Shown piece by piece: positions 17,165 to 27,667 of a stretch of DNA of 64,000 bases. Origin of the DNA: Thermoanaerobacterales bacterium (GTDB lineage: Bacteria > Bacillota > Thermosediminibacteria > Thermosediminibacterales > Tepidanaerobacteraceae). Position 1 is the first letter of the stretch. Each line of letters opens with the position of its first letter. The notes under the pieces are model-generated. The model was not told the origin of the DNA. It did no database searches and saw only the letters and a program-made list of their open reading frames with translations. The stretch spans positions 1-64,000 of the forward strand of contig DUMA01000024.1 in NCBI GenBank assembly GCA_012840135.1, given 5' to 3'. The translations under genes and the position numbers were made by a program.

Positions 17165-17408
17165 TTTCCTGCCGGAGATGACCCGGCACCTCCGCTCATC
17201 CTGCTGCTCTAGAGTTTAGTCCTGCGCTTCGTGGAGGTTCGCCAGCAATTCGGCGTCCTGCCTCAATGTCGGCCAGTGGGCATCCATGCCCGCTGCCTCC
17301 ACCGGGTACCCACCGAAGGTGGGTGTTGTTCTAAACTCAAGAGCGGCAACGGCTTCGCTAAACGGTGCAATTGGACATCTCCGGCAGCGGATTTAGTTTC
17401 TTGCACCG
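17165..17408 (-). ncRNA. Compact structured RNA element between metI and metQ (HEARO/omega-RNA-like candidate)
   Basis: The minus-strand transcript can form a nested fold: P1 is a perfect 12-bp pairing (17169-17180 with 17376-17387), P2 pairs GAGTTTAG 17212-17219 with 17331-17338, P3 pairs 17231-17237 with 17296-17302, and hairpins lie at 17278-17291 and 17308-17324 (ACCCACC-GAA-GGTGGGT). CGGTGCAA 17363-17370 can pair with 17401-17408 across P1, giving a pseudoknot. The region is GC-richer than its flanks and has no convincing ORF. Size, pseudoknot and wording resemble HEARO RNAs (the omega-RNAs of IscB/IsrB nucleases), but that family call is from memory and untested. Confidence 0.6.
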
Positions 17409-17430
17409 GAGTCAAACTTTTCAATGTAAA

Positions 17431-18084
17431 TCAGCGGTTTCTGGAAAACTGTCTTACTGCAAAATCACCCAGCATCTGGGTTAGCTGTACCATGACTACA
17501 AGTATTATTACGGTATACAGCATGATATCCGGCATGAAACGCTGGTAACCGTATCTCACCGCCAGGTCTCCTAGACCACCTCCTCCTATGACGCCTGCCA
17601 TGGTGGAATATCCTACCAGGTTGATGGTGGTTATGGTGATTCCCGAAACAATGGATGGCAGTGCCTCCGGGACGAGTACCTTCGTAATTATTTGAAAGGG
17701 AGAAGCCCCCATGGCCTGAGCCGCTTCGATGATTCCCCTGCCGACCTCCCGCAGGGAGGTCTCCGTAAGCCGGCCCATAAAAGGTATGGCGGCTATGGAC
17801 AGGGGAACTATGGCGGCTGTAGTTCCGATGGAAGTCCCCACTAAAAATCTAGTAAAAGGAATTAGCGCAATGAGAAGAATTATAAATGGCACTGACCGGA
17901 ATATATTTACTATTGTTCCCAGCACCTTGTTCAATGGTCCGTTTTGCAGTATATGCCCTTTATCCGTGATAAGCAGCAGTATGCCGAGAGGTATACCGAA
18001 AGCTGTGGCGATAAATACCGATATCAGCACCATGTAAATGGTCTGCCATGATGATAAGAGAAGGAGACTTATGGTTTCAGACAT
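17431..18084 (-). CDS. metI: Methionine ABC transporter permease
   Basis: A 217-residue membrane protein with five or six hydrophobic segments and the permease loop RFLVGTSIGTTAAIVPL / EAAQAMGASPFQI, the EAA-type contact with the ATPase. It overlaps the end of metN by 8 bp. It forms the channel of the MetNIQ importer. Confidence 0.93.
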   Translation of the reverse strand: MSETISLLLLSSWQTIYMVLISVFIATAFGIPLGILLLITDKGHILQNGPLNKVLGTIVNIFRSVPFIILLIALIPFTRFLVGTSIGTTAAIVPLSIAAIPFMGRLTETSLREVGRGIIEAAQAMGASPFQIITKVLVPEALPSIVSGITITTINLVGYSTMAGVIGGGGLGDLAVRYGYQRFMPDIMLYTVIILVVMVQLTQMLGDFAVRQFSRNR

Positions 18085-19111
18085 TTTCCAGCACCTCCAC
18101 TTTTAGCCCCAGAGCTTTTAAATATTCAATAGCGCTGACGGCGCCTCCATTTTTTCCGCGAAGCTCCACCACCAGCATGCCGTAAGGAGTATCCTGGATG
18201 TGATCGATATTGCCGTACAGAATATTGGCATCCACATCAAACTTTTTGACGATGGTGGATATGACAGGCTCGGCGGTAACTTCACCGAAAAAGCCTATCT
18301 TGACAATCCTGCCCTCCAGATGACTGTGGTCTAAATTGCGGATTCTTTCCTTTAATTCCTCGGGCAGTTCCGACAGGGTGACCGATTTCAAAAAGTTTTT
18401 TGCAGTTTCGGTCTTAGGATTAGAAAATATCTCCAGGAGGGAGCCCTGTTCAACAACTCTGCTCTGTTCGATGACCGCCACACTATGACAAATCTGCTTG
18501 ATAACATTCATCTCGTGGGTTATGAGCACTATTGTAATGCCAAGTTTCTTATTGATATCTTTTAAAAGATTTAAAATAGAAAGGGTAGTCTGCGGATCTA
18601 GGGCCGATGTGGCTTCATCGCAAAGCAGCACCTTCGGATCATTGGCCAATGCCCTGGCAATCCCCACCCTCTGCTTTTGTCCTCCGGAAAGCTGAGAAGG
18701 AAAACTGTTCGCCTTATCTGAAAGCCCCACCAGCTCCAGCAGCTTCTCCACCTTTTTGTTGATGGTTTTTTTATCAACACCTGCTATCTCCAGAGGGAAG
18801 GCTACATTGCTCCTTACATTTCTGGAATTTAAGAGGTTGAAATGCTGAAAGATCATGCCTATCTTTTTTCGCATTTCTTTTAATTCATTGGGGGAGAGGG
18901 AAGTCATTTCCACACCGTCTATTTCCACCGAACCGGAAGTGGGCCTTTCCAGCATATTGATACACCTAAGCAGCGTGCTCTTGCCAGCACCGCTGAGACC
19001 TATCACGCCGAAGATTTCTCCCTTTTTAATGTGAAGGTTAACACCATCGAGGGCCTTCACATCGCCTGAATCAGAATGATATACTTTCGTGAGGTTTTTT
19101 ATAAAAATCAT
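18077..19111 (-). CDS. metN: Methionine ABC transporter ATP-binding protein
   Basis: A 344-residue ABC ATPase. Walker A GLSGAGKST, signature LSGGQKQRVGIARAL, Walker B VLLCDEATSALDPQ. Residues about 265-340 form the NIL domain that binds methionine and inhibits transport when the cell is replete (ILYGNIDHIQDTPYG). It is the first gene of metNIQ and sits directly behind a SAM-I riboswitch, so transcription should fall when S-adenosylmethionine is abundant. Confidence 0.95.
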   Translation of the reverse strand: MIFIKNLTKVYHSDSGDVKALDGVNLHIKKGEIFGVIGLSGAGKSTLLRCINMLERPTSGSVEIDGVEMTSLSPNELKEMRKKIGMIFQHFNLLNSRNVRSNVAFPLEIAGVDKKTINKKVEKLLELVGLSDKANSFPSQLSGGQKQRVGIARALANDPKVLLCDEATSALDPQTTLSILNLLKDINKKLGITIVLITHEMNVIKQICHSVAVIEQSRVVEQGSLLEIFSNPKTETAKNFLKSVTLSELPEELKERIRNLDHSHLEGRIVKIGFFGEVTAEPVISTIVKKFDVDANILYGNIDHIQDTPYGMLVVELRGKNGGAVSAIEYLKALGLKVEVLENV

Positions 19112-19138
19112 ATTGTTAACCCCCGTTTAATAGAAAAT

Positions 19139-19294
19139 AAAAAACCCCTTCTGACGACAAGAAGAGGAATCGCAAACCCTCTCATCTGTCAGAACATACA
19201 GTTCTGCAGGAATTAGCACCGATGCAGCGGGAAATTTTTGCTGCCGGTTGCCGGGCGTCATTGGGCCAGTCCCTCAGCCTGCTCTCGATAAGAG
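19139..19294 (-). promoter_or_regulatory. SAM-I (S-box) riboswitch with terminator
   Basis: Read on the minus strand, the leader has the S-box landmarks in order: CTTATCGAGAG, GCTGAGGGACTGGCCC, ATGACGCCCGGCAACC, and GGTGCTAATTCC, then a final stem whose 3' part can form an alternative terminator (CCTCTTCT with AGAAGGGG, then T6). Binding of S-adenosylmethionine favours termination. It controls metNIQ. Confidence 0.95.
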
Positions 19295-19471
19295 TTTTTC
19301 ATATTCATTTTTATCATTTAAAATATTAGCATGCGGTATAATTTTTGTCAACAATTTTTTTGGATTGTGTAGTTATTTTGTGATAATGTCATCTAAAATT
19401 TCTATTGATTATTGTCAAAAAGTACTGTAAGATGTACGGCAAATTGATATATTTACCGGGAGGGGCTGATT

Positions 19472-20224
19472 TTGAGGATTGTTCGATTCAAATACAATGA
19501 TGTGATTAAATACGGCATATTGGAGATGGATCGAATTTTAGAAATCAAGGGGGATGTTTTTGGCGGTTTTACAGCTGGGAATAATCATTATAACTTATCG
19601 GAAGTAAAATTGCTTGCTCCCGCATCTCCGTCAAAAATCGTGTGCGTGGGAAAAAACTACAGGGAACATGCTCTGGAAATGGGAGAAGGTATTCCTGATG
19701 AACCGGTCCTGTTTTTGAAACCTCCGACGGCAGTAATAAACCCCGGCGAAAGCATCGTATATCCCGACATGTCCAAAAGGGTGGATTATGAAGGCGAGCT
19801 GGCAGTGGTTATAAAATCGCCATGCAAAGATGTGACGCATGAGGATGTTCCCAGGTATATTCTTGGATACACCTGCGGCAATGATGTCACCGCCAGGGAC
19901 TTGCAGAAAAAGGACGGGCAGTGGACTCGGGGCAAATCCTTTGATACGTTCTGTCCCCTGGGGCCATGGATTGAAACCGATGTTAAGCCCAACGACCTTA
20001 AGATACAGACATATTTAAACGGTGAACTGAAACAGAGTTCTTCCACGGCGATGATGATAACTCCTGTTTTCGAACTCATAAGCTTTATATCCCGGGTTAT
20101 GACCCTTTTGCCGGGCGATGTGGTTATGACGGGCACTCCGAGCGGCATCGGGCCCATGCAAAAAGGGGATACCGTGGAGGTTGTCATAGAAGGAATCGGT
20201 AAACTGGAAAATTACGTATTATAG
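19472..20224 (+). CDS. Fumarylacetoacetate hydrolase-family protein
   Basis: A 250-residue protein from TTG 19472 behind GGGAGGGG. A short N-terminal domain is followed by the FAH core: [14 protein letters not shown], the metal ligands in [19 protein letters not shown] and a closing GTPSGIG. Family members hydrolyse or decarboxylate 2-oxo acids and acylpyruvates with Mg2+. The exact substrate is not readable; acylpyruvase or oxaloacetate-acting types are possible. It is monocistronic with a terminator straight after its stop. Confidence 0.85.
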   Translation: MRIVRFKYNDVIKYGILEMDRILEIKGDVFGGFTAGNNHYNLSEVKLLAPASPSKIVCVGKNYREHALEMGEGIPDEPVLFLKPPTAVINPGESIVYPDMSKRVDYEGELAVVIKSPCKDVTHEDVPRYILGYTCGNDVTARDLQKKDGQWTRGKSFDTFCPLGPWIETDVKPNDLKIQTYLNGELKQSSSTAMMITPVFELISFISRVMTLLPGDVVMTGTPSGIGPMQKGDTVEVVIEGIGKLENYVL

Positions 20225-20246
20225 CCCGATTAATTTCGGGTTTTTT
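20225..20246 (+). terminator. Terminator after the FAH-family gene
   Basis: CCCGA pairs with TCGGG around an AATT-type loop, followed by six T. It begins at the stop codon. Confidence 0.75.
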
Positions 20247-20357
20247 GTATAATAAAGAGAAAATCCGGAAAAACTATTTATGAGAACATCAATATAAAAA
20301 ATAAAAGTTAAAAAATAATTTTTTCGAAAATTATACGATATTTTTAACTTTATATAC

Positions 20358-20386
20358 TTGAACATAAGTTTACAGTATGTTATAAT
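20358..20386 (+). promoter_or_regulatory. Sigma-A-type promoter for the 65-residue protein gene
   Basis: TTGAAC (20358-20363), a 17-bp spacer and a consensus TATAAT (20381-20386), about 90 bp before the start codon. Confidence 0.75.
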
Positions 20387-20474
20387 GTTTGTGAAAGAAC
20401 TAACAGTCTTTGCAAATACCGCACTAATTTTTTATTACCATACATAAAAAATATGCAAAAAAGGAGGGAAAAAA

Positions 20475-20672
20475 ATGACAAGAAACGAGTACTTAGATCG
20501 CGAAAGAGATATGCTGCTAAAAGCCTATACCACCGCATCTGAAGAAGAAAAGCGGGAGATCATGCTGAAAATAATGAGCATAGATACTCAATCGGGTGAC
20601 AAAGATACCTATGGAAGAAAATCCAATGGATTTTTTACCCGCCGCAGAAACAAGATCATCTACATGAACTGA
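20475..20672 (+). CDS. Unrecognised 65-residue basic protein
   Basis: The ATG follows a strong AAGGAGGG site. The protein is helical and charged in its first 40 residues (REREDM-type pattern, SEEEKREIMLKIM) and ends in a basic segment (FFTRRRNKIIY). There is no membrane segment. Its own promoter and terminator show that it is a real transcription unit. I recognise no family. Confidence 0.7.
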   Translation: MTRNEYLDRERDMLLKAYTTASEEEKREIMLKIMSIDTQSGDKDTYGRKSNGFFTRRRNKIIYMN

Positions 20673-20697
20673 AAACCGGGACTTCCCGGTTTTTTTA
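20673..20697 (+). terminator. Terminator after the 65-residue protein gene
   Basis: AAACCGGG-ACTT-CCCGGTTT followed by a run of T, three bases after the stop codon. Confidence 0.85.
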
Positions 20698-20795
20698 ATG
20701 TAACAACAACGGCAATGCGGCAGCGGGGGCAGGTTTGTATTTTAAAATAAGTGAAAAATTCAAGCCTGACCCCTATTTTCTTTTCTATTTTCATG

Positions 20796-20847
20796 CGAAC
20801 ATATTTTCGCAAAGTCTCTTTTCACGTATATCATTATATGATATAAT
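20796..20847 (+). promoter_or_regulatory. SOS (LexA) box and promoter of uvrB
   Basis: CGAACATATTTTCG at 20796-20809 differs at one position from the Bacillus-type SOS box CGAACATATGTTCG. A promoter follows: TTTTCA (20819-20824), a 17-bp spacer and TATAAT (20842-20847). LexA binding here would block polymerase, giving DNA-damage induction. Confidence 0.75.
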
Positions 20848-20897
20848 AGTTTGACGATAACTTTAATCGCAAATAGAAATGAAAAGAAGGTGTTTTT

Positions 20898-22919
20898 ATG
20901 GGGACTTTTCAGGTGATCTCCGAGTATGTTCCGCGGGGCGACCAGCCGAAGGCCATAAAAGAACTGGCTGACGGAATAAGAAAGGGGTACAAGTTCCAGA
21001 CCCTCCTGGGGGCTACCGGGACCGGCAAAACTTTTACCATAGCAAACCTGATACAGGAGGTCCAGAAGCCGACTCTGGTAATAGCCCACAACAAGACCCT
21101 GGCGGGACAGCTTTGCAGCGAACTTAAGGAGTTTCTGCCCAACAATGCGGTGGAATACTTTGTGAGCTATTATGATTATTATCAGCCTGAGGCATATATA
21201 CCCCAGACCGACACCTATATAGAAAAAGATTCTTCCATAAACGATGAAATCGATAAATTAAGGCACTCGGCCACTGCTGCCCTTTTCGAACGCAGGGATG
21301 TGGTCATAGTTGCCAGCGTTTCATGCATATACAGCCTGGGTTCTCCCGTGGATTACGAAAACCAGGTCATATCTCTCAGGAAAGGCATGGAGAGAGAGAG
21401 GGACGAGGTGGTCCGAAAACTCATCGATATCCAGTACAGCCGCAACGAGTACGATTTCCAGCGGGGGACCTTCCGGATGCGCGGGGATGTGCTGGAAATA
21501 TACCCTGCATCCTTTACCGAGAGGGCTATACGGGTAGAGTTTTTCGGGGACACCATTGATAGGATTACTGAAGTGGATACCTTAACCGGTGAAATAATGG
21601 GGGAAAGGAGCCATGTCAGCATTTTCCCGGCATCCCATTATGCGACGCCTAAGGAAAAGATAGAAGAAGCTATAAAGTCCATCCAAGAAGAATTGAAGCA
21701 GAGACTGGCAGAACTCAGAGAAAAGAACAAAGTGCTGGAGGCAGCCCGCCTGGAACAGAGGACCAATTATGACATAGAAATGCTCCGGGAGATGGGTTAC
21801 TGCAAGGGCATAGAAAACTACTCCAGACATCTTACGGGAAGGAAGCCGGGAGAAGCTCCATTTACCCTTCTGGATTATTTTCCCAAGGATTATCTCATAA
21901 TAATTGATGAATCCCATGTTACCCTGCCGCAGCTCCATGCCATGTGGGCCGGGGATAGATCCCGGAAGGAGGCTCTGGTGGAGCACGGCTTCAGGTTGCC
22001 GTCGGCCTTTGATAACAGGCCTCTCATCTTTGAGGAATTCGAACAGCGTATAAATCAGGTAGTCTTCCTATCAGCAACTCCGGGGCCATATGAACTGGAA
22101 AAGAGCTCCAGGGTCGTAGAGCAGATCATCAGGCCTACGGGTCTGGTGGACCCTGAAGTGGAGGTAAGACCGGTAAAGGGTCAGATCGACGACCTCATTT
22201 CCGAGATAAAGAAGAGAGCTCAAAAGGACCAGAGGGTACTGGTGACCACCCTTACAAAGAAAATGGCCGAAGATCTCACCGATTACCTTAAGGAGTCCGG
22301 CATCAGGGTGAGATACCTGCACTCGGAAATCCATACGCTGGAGCGGCTGCAGATACTGAGGGACCTAAGATTGGGAAAGTTCGACTGTCTGGTGGGCATA
22401 AACCTTTTAAGAGAAGGTCTCGATCTGCCGGAGGTGTCTTTGGTAGCCATACTCGATGCGGATAAGGAAGGTTTCTTGAGGTCAGAAACATCCCTTATAC
22501 AGACCATAGGCAGGGCGGCCCGCAATGTGGAAGGTAAGGTCATCATGTACGCCGATACCATAACCGAATCCATGGCCAGAGCCATAAGCGAGACCAACCG
22601 GCGCCGCAAGATTCAGATGGATTACAACAGAAAACATGGTATAGTCCCCCAGACCGTCAAAAAAGCGGTGAGAGATATCATTGAAGCCACAAAAGTGGCG
22701 GAAGACGGCACCGAATATCTGCCGGACAAAGATGTGGCCAGGTTGAGCAAAAAGGAATTGAAAAACTATATTGAAAAACTTGAGAAGGATATGAAGGAAG
22801 CAGCAAAAAATCTCGAATTCGAAAAGGCCGCAAGGCTGAGGGACCTCATATTCGAGCTGCAGGCAGAAGCTTTCAGTGTGGTGCGGAAAGTGGAAGTTGG
22901 AGGGCGGAAATCGGACTAA
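20898..22919 (+). CDS. uvrB: Excinuclease ABC subunit B
   Basis: A 673-residue protein of normal family length. Walker [11 protein letters not shown] is near residue 40, the beta-hairpin region follows ([12 protein letters not shown]), the DESH helicase box and helicase motifs come next ([23 protein letters not shown]), and a UVR domain for UvrC/UvrA contact closes the protein ([15 protein letters not shown]). UvrB verifies damage handed over by UvrA during nucleotide excision repair. The gene is next to uvrA and carries the SOS box. Confidence 0.97.
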   Translation: MGTFQVISEYVPRGDQPKAIKELADGIRKGYKFQTLLGATGTGKTFTIANLIQEVQKPTLVIAHNKTLAGQLCSELKEFLPNNAVEYFVSYYDYYQPEAYIPQTDTYIEKDSSINDEIDKLRHSATAALFERRDVVIVASVSCIYSLGSPVDYENQVISLRKGMERERDEVVRKLIDIQYSRNEYDFQRGTFRMRGDVLEIYPASFTERAIRVEFFGDTIDRITEVDTLTGEIMGERSHVSIFPASHYATPKEKIEEAIKSIQEELKQRLAELREKNKVLEAARLEQRTNYDIEMLREMGYCKGIENYSRHLTGRKPGEAPFTLLDYFPKDYLIIIDESHVTLPQLHAMWAGDRSRKEALVEHGFRLPSAFDNRPLIFEEFEQRINQVVFLSATPGPYELEKSSRVVEQIIRPTGLVDPEVEVRPVKGQIDDLISEIKKRAQKDQRVLVTTLTKKMAEDLTDYLKESGIRVRYLHSEIHTLERLQILRDLRLGKFDCLVGINLLREGLDLPEVSLVAILDADKEGFLRSETSLIQTIGRAARNVEGKVIMYADTITESMARAISETNRRRKIQMDYNRKHGIVPQTVKKAVRDIIEATKVAEDGTEYLPDKDVARLSKKELKNYIEKLEKDMKEAAKNLEFEKAARLRDLIFELQAEAFSVVRKVEVGGRKSD

Positions 22920-23030
22920 AAGCGAGCTCTGGGACCAGAGGTCAGATTGAGTTGGATTAACCAAGAAGGCAAATCCTTGATATGATAAAGTATGCGTGAA
23001 AAAAGAAAACTGTTTTTGGAGTGATAATCG

Positions 23031-25952
23031 GTGTCTGCAGATAAAATCATTGTAAAAGGTGCTCGAGAACATAACTTAAAGAATATAGATGTGGAGATTC
23101 CCAGGGATAGGCTGGTAGTTATTACAGGCCTGTCCGGTTCTGGGAAATCCACGCTGGCCTTTGATACCATCTACGCCGAAGGTCAGAGGCGGTATGTGGA
23201 ATCACTTTCGGCTTATGCGCGCCAGTTTCTTGGCCAGATGGACAAACCAGATGTAGATTACATTGAGGGACTTTCTCCGGCCATTTCCATAGACCAGAAG
23301 ACAACCAGCAAAAATCCCAGGTCAACGGTAGGAACCGTGACGGAAATATATGATTACCTCAGGCTGCTTTTTGCCAGGATAGGAAAGCCCCACTGCCCTA
23401 GATGCGGCAGGGAGATTACCCAGCAGACCATAGACCAGATGGTGGATGCCGTTATGGAACTGCCAGCAGGTACCAGAATTCAGGTGATGGCTCCGGTGGT
23501 GCGGGGAAGGAAGGGTGAGTACCAGAAACTTTTTGACCAGATAAAAAAGAGCGGTTTTGTCAGAATACGGGTGGACGGGGAGATAAAGGAGGCCGGCGAG
23601 GAAATCAAACTGGACAAATATAAGAAGCACAATATTGAAATCGTGGTGGACAGGATTGTGTTAAAGCCTGGAATAGAATCAAGGCTGGCCGATTCCATAG
23701 AGACGGCCCTAGCCCAGGCAGAAGGTCTGGTGATAATAGATGTCATCGATGATCAGGAAATGTTGTTTTCCCAGAATTTTGCCTGTGCGGACTGCGGTGT
23801 GAGCCTTGAGGAACTCACTCCCCGCATGTTTTCATTCAACAGTCCCTATGGTGCCTGTCCGGTATGCAGCGGCCTGGGGATCAATATGGAAATAGATCCT
23901 GATCTGGTCATTCCCGACCGTTCCAAATCAATCTCGGAGGGCGCCGTTGAACCGTGGAACAGTTCGCCCGATGGATATTATTATCAGATGCTGAAGGCTG
24001 TATTGAATCATTACGGGTACGATGTGGACACTCCCATAAAGGATATGCCGCCGGAAGTGGTAGATGTACTTCTCTACGGTTCCCGAGAACCTATAGAGTT
24101 TTACTATGAAAGCCGCTTTGGAGACAACACCAGGCATTTCAGGGGATATTTTGAAGGTGTTGTGAATAATTTGAAGAGGCGGTATCAGGAAACAGGCTCG
24201 GAATGGTCCCGGGAGGAGATCGAAGACTACATGAGCACAAAGCCATGCCCGGCCTGCAAGGGTGCGAGGCTAAAGCCCGAAAGCCTTGCAGTGACGGTGG
24301 GAGGCAAGTCCATAGCGGAAGTTACGGCCTTATCCATCCGGGAGGCCATGAGTTTTTTTGAAAATCTTCCCCTCACCAGGAGGGAGGAAATGATAGCCCA
24401 TCAGGTATTAAAAGAAATTAAGAACCGCCTTCAATTTCTGGTAGATGTGGGCCTTGATTATCTTACTCTGGATCGGTCATCGGGTACCCTTTCCGGCGGC
24501 GAATCCCAGAGGATAAGGCTGGCCACTCAGATCGGTTCCCGGCTGGTGGGAGTGCTGTACATCCTGGACGAGCCCAGTATAGGACTTCACCAACGGGACA
24601 ACGAAAGGTTGCTGAAGACCCTAAAGGAACTGAGGGACCTCGGGAATACGGTACTGGTGGTGGAGCATGATGAGGATACCATGAGAGCGGCGGATTACAT
24701 TATAGATATCGGCCCCGGAGCGGGAGAGCACGGCGGCCGTGTGGTGGCGGCAGGACCGTTGTCAGCCATAGTGGAGTGCGACACTTCCATAACCGGGCAG
24801 TATCTCAGCGGCAAAAAAAGAATTCCGGTGCCAGCCATAAGGAGAAAGCCGGGCGATAAATGGCTGGAGCTGAAAGGATGCCGGGAGCACAATCTAAAGA
24901 ATATCAATGTGAGATTTCCGCTGGGGCTTTTCATATGCGTGACAGGCGTGTCGGGATCGGGGAAGAGCACATTAATCAATGAAATACTTTACAAAGCGCT
25001 TAAATATAAACTGTATAACTCGCGGTCAAATCCAGGTGATTTTGACGAAATTCTGGGGGTGGAACATGTAGAAAAGGTGATAGACATAGACCAGTCTCCT
25101 ATAGGGAGGACCCCGAGGTCTAACCCGGCCACTTATACAAATGTCTTTAACGACATCCGAGAAGTATTCGCCATGACCCCGGAGGCCCGCATGAGGGGAT
25201 ACAAGCCCGGGCGCTTCAGCTTCAACGTAAAGGGAGGCAGATGCGAGGCATGTAAGGGAGACGGCATCATCAAAATCGAGATGCACTTTCTGGCAGATAT
25301 ATATGTGCCCTGCGAGGTATGCAAGGGAAAGCGTTACAACAGGGAAACTCTGGAGGTAAAATACAAGGGCAAGAATATATCCGAGGTGCTCGACATGACA
25401 GTCGAAGAAGCCCTGGAATTTTTCCAAAACATTCCAAAAATAAAGCGCAAGCTGGAAACCTTAAAAGATGTGGGGCTGGGTTACATCAAGCTGGGACAAT
25501 CCTCCACCACGTTATCGGGTGGGGAAGCCCAGAGGGTGAAGCTGGCTACCGAACTCTCCAGGAAAAGCAACGGTGGCACAGTATATATTCTTGACGAGCC
25601 TACTACCGGTTTGCACCCTGCGGATATACAAAACCTCTTGAATGTGCTGCACCGGCTGGTGGAGGGCGGCAGCACCGTGATAGTCATAGAGCACAACCTG
25701 GATGTCATCAAGACAGCCGACTACATCATAGATTTAGGCCCCGAGGGAGGGGACAGAGGCGGAGAAGTGGTAGCCACCGGTACCCCGGAAGAGGTGGCGG
25801 AGAACCATGATTCTTATACGGGACAGTTTTTAAAAAAAGTACTGGAGGTAAAGGCTGCAGGGTCAAAAATTAAGGAATCCAAAACCGCAGAATCCAAAGC
25901 TGTAAAGGCTCCGAAAAACTCCCGGAAAAAGAAACAGATGGCAGTAGAATAA
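23031..25952 (+). CDS. uvrA: Excinuclease ABC subunit A
   Basis: A 973-residue protein from GTG 23031 with GGAG upstream. It has two ABC ATPase modules (Walker [10 protein letters not shown] near residue 33 and GVSGSGKST near 645; signatures LSGGESQR and LSGGEAQR) and zinc modules with paired cysteines (CPRC, CADC, CPVC, CPAC, CEAC, CEVC). The last 30 residues are a Lys/Ala/Ser-rich tail beyond the usual end. UvrA finds DNA lesions and loads UvrB. It lies 111 bp after uvrB, same strand. Confidence 0.97.
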   Translation: MSADKIIVKGAREHNLKNIDVEIPRDRLVVITGLSGSGKSTLAFDTIYAEGQRRYVESLSAYARQFLGQMDKPDVDYIEGLSPAISIDQKTTSKNPRSTVGTVTEIYDYLRLLFARIGKPHCPRCGREITQQTIDQMVDAVMELPAGTRIQVMAPVVRGRKGEYQKLFDQIKKSGFVRIRVDGEIKEAGEEIKLDKYKKHNIEIVVDRIVLKPGIESRLADSIETALAQAEGLVIIDVIDDQEMLFSQNFACADCGVSLEELTPRMFSFNSPYGACPVCSGLGINMEIDPDLVIPDRSKSISEGAVEPWNSSPDGYYYQMLKAVLNHYGYDVDTPIKDMPPEVVDVLLYGSREPIEFYYESRFGDNTRHFRGYFEGVVNNLKRRYQETGSEWSREEIEDYMSTKPCPACKGARLKPESLAVTVGGKSIAEVTALSIREAMSFFENLPLTRREEMIAHQVLKEIKNRLQFLVDVGLDYLTLDRSSGTLSGGESQRIRLATQIGSRLVGVLYILDEPSIGLHQRDNERLLKTLKELRDLGNTVLVVEHDEDTMRAADYIIDIGPGAGEHGGRVVAAGPLSAIVECDTSITGQYLSGKKRIPVPAIRRKPGDKWLELKGCREHNLKNINVRFPLGLFICVTGVSGSGKSTLINEILYKALKYKLYNSRSNPGDFDEILGVEHVEKVIDIDQSPIGRTPRSNPATYTNVFNDIREVFAMTPEARMRGYKPGRFSFNVKGGRCEACKGDGIIKIEMHFLADIYVPCEVCKGKRYNRETLEVKYKGKNISEVLDMTVEEALEFFQNIPKIKRKLETLKDVGLGYIKLGQSSTTLSGGEAQRVKLATELSRKSNGGTVYILDEPTTGLHPADIQNLLNVLHRLVEGGSTVIVIEHNLDVIKTADYIIDLGPEGGDRGGEVVATGTPEEVAENHDSYTGQFLKKVLEVKAAGSKIKESKTAESKAVKAPKNSRKKKQMAVE

Positions 25953-25988
25953 AAATAAATCTTTTTCCCGATAAAAGGGGGAAGGACT

Positions 25989-27419
25989 ATGGACTACAAA
26001 TTTCTTTTTGAATCCATGCTTACCCACTTAAGACAGGGCATCCTGGTTGTGGATCCCGATGCCAATGTAATATTCTACAATGAACCTGTGACACATATAG
26101 CGGGGATTGATGCCGAAGATGCCATAGGCAAAAATATTCTGGAAATATTCCCGAGTTTAACTCCGGATACAAGCACATTTTATTATGTATTGAGGACAGG
26201 AAAGCCGCTGATTGATTATGTTCAAACATATTTTAATTATCGCGGAGAGCAGGTTACGACACTGACCTCTACCATGCCGCTGATAAAAGACGGAAGGATC
26301 ATAGGAGCGTTTGAACTTTACAGAGATGTGGCCACGATCGGTGAATTGTCCGAAAAGATTATTTCGCTGCAAAGGGAATTATTCAGGAAGGCTTCAAGTC
26401 AAAAGGTCTACATTGAAAATCAGGCCCAATATACATTAGATGATATTATCGGCGAAAGCGCTGCCATAAAAGAGCTCAAAGATAAAGCAAAAAAGATAGC
26501 GGAGAGCAATTCTCCTGTCCTGGTCTACGGAGAAACTGGGACCGGCAAGGAACTCCTGGTCCAGGCCATTCATAACGCAAGTTTTACAAGGAAGAACAAA
26601 CCTTTTATAGCACAGAACTGTGCGGCTTTGCCGAAAACGCTTCTGGAAGGTATACTTTTTGGAACTACCGCAGGTAGCTTCACCGGTGCAAAAGACCGAC
26701 CCGGTCTATTTGAGCTGGCAGATGGAGGGACGTTATTTTTAGACGAAATAAATTCAATGGATATCGAGCTCCAGGCAAAATTGTTGAGGGTACTTCAGGA
26801 TGGAGTAGTAAGGCGACTGGGAGGGGTAAAAACTATCGTAGTTGATGTAAGAGTAATTGCTTCAACCAATGAACACCCATTAAAATCCGTTGAAAAAAGA
26901 CTTTTAAGAGAGGATTTATATTACAGATTAAATGTTATTTCTTTGACAATTCCTCCCCTGAGAGAGAGAAAAGAAGATATACCTGTACTGACGGAGCATT
27001 TTATAAAATTTTATAACAGGCAATTATGTAAAAATGTTAAAGGAATTACCCGGGAAGCAATGGACTTGCTCATGAATTACTCATGGCCTGGAAATGTAAG
27101 GGAATTAAAATCGAGGATCGAAAGCATAATGAATTTTATGGATGGAGATATAATTACCGTAAAAGAGATTGCTACAAAAAATTCCAATTATTTTACGGCT
27201 TACGAAGGAATGGAATTTCAGCTTCAGAATAAAAACTCATTCGGTGTGCCTCCCCTGGAAGAGACAATGGAGAATTTTGAAAAGAACCTCATTCAAAAAG
27301 CCATAAGTAAAGCTAACGGCAATTATGCCGAGGCGGCGAGACTCCTTAAGATTCCGAGGCAGACCCTTCACAATAAAATAAAAAAATACGGCATTACAAA
27401 AAAATTTATAACAGAATAG
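25989..27419 (+). CDS. Sigma-54-dependent activator (PAS-AAA-Fis), RocR-like
   Basis: A 476-residue protein starting at an ATG after GGGGGAAGG. Residues about 5-120 form a PAS sensor domain (GILVVDPDANVIFYNEP). Residues about 155-385 form the AAA domain with Walker A GETGTGKE, the sigma-54 contact loop as GSFTGA, Walker B GGTLFLDEI and an arginine finger region (VREL). The end carries a Fis-type helix-turn-helix (NYAEAARLLKIPRQTL). Such proteins bind upstream sites and drive RNA polymerase with sigma-54. It lies 36 bp after uvrA but belongs by context to the peptide operon: sigma-54 promoters are found before the S9 peptidase and the glycyl radical enzyme. The PAS ligand is unknown. Confidence 0.9.
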   Translation: MDYKFLFESMLTHLRQGILVVDPDANVIFYNEPVTHIAGIDAEDAIGKNILEIFPSLTPDTSTFYYVLRTGKPLIDYVQTYFNYRGEQVTTLTSTMPLIKDGRIIGAFELYRDVATIGELSEKIISLQRELFRKASSQKVYIENQAQYTLDDIIGESAAIKELKDKAKKIAESNSPVLVYGETGTGKELLVQAIHNASFTRKNKPFIAQNCAALPKTLLEGILFGTTAGSFTGAKDRPGLFELADGGTLFLDEINSMDIELQAKLLRVLQDGVVRRLGGVKTIVVDVRVIASTNEHPLKSVEKRLLREDLYYRLNVISLTIPPLRERKEDIPVLTEHFIKFYNRQLCKNVKGITREAMDLLMNYSWPGNVRELKSRIESIMNFMDGDIITVKEIATKNSNYFTAYEGMEFQLQNKNSFGVPPLEETMENFEKNLIQKAISKANGNYAEAARLLKIPRQTLHNKIKKYGITKKFITE

Positions 27420-27457
27420 ACGTAACACATTTAAGAAAAGTGTCTCAAAAATGGGTC

Positions 27458-27490
27458 GGCGTGTAATTAAATGATACACCTTTTTATTTT
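27458..27490 (+). terminator. Possible terminator after the sigma-54 activator gene
   Basis: GTGTA (27461-27465) pairs with TACAC (27475-27479), with one extra G-C pair past a bulge, followed by TTTTTATTTTT. The stem is short. The rest up to 27667 holds no gene I can support. Confidence 0.5.
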
Positions 27491-27667
27491 TGACTTTCAA
27501 CTAATACTCTTCTTTGTTTTATGGGGCTTTAAATATGAAAAATAGCAGGGTATTGGAAAATAAATAAATATAGATTAGGTTATCAAGGTCCATCGAAAAA
27601 GGGGTAAGATATAAAATTGCGTTTTTCAAGGGTACTAATTATTTTAGGTGATGGGAGGAGTTCAAAA

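Noticed and set aside
17118-17430. Short open frames between metI and metQ on either strand
   Set aside because: They coincide with the folded RNA region, lack ribosome sites and match no family; the base-pairing pattern explains the sequence better.
27500-27667. Sigma-54 promoter before the first M24 peptidase
   Set aside because: No sequence with GG and GC doublets at the right spacing was found.
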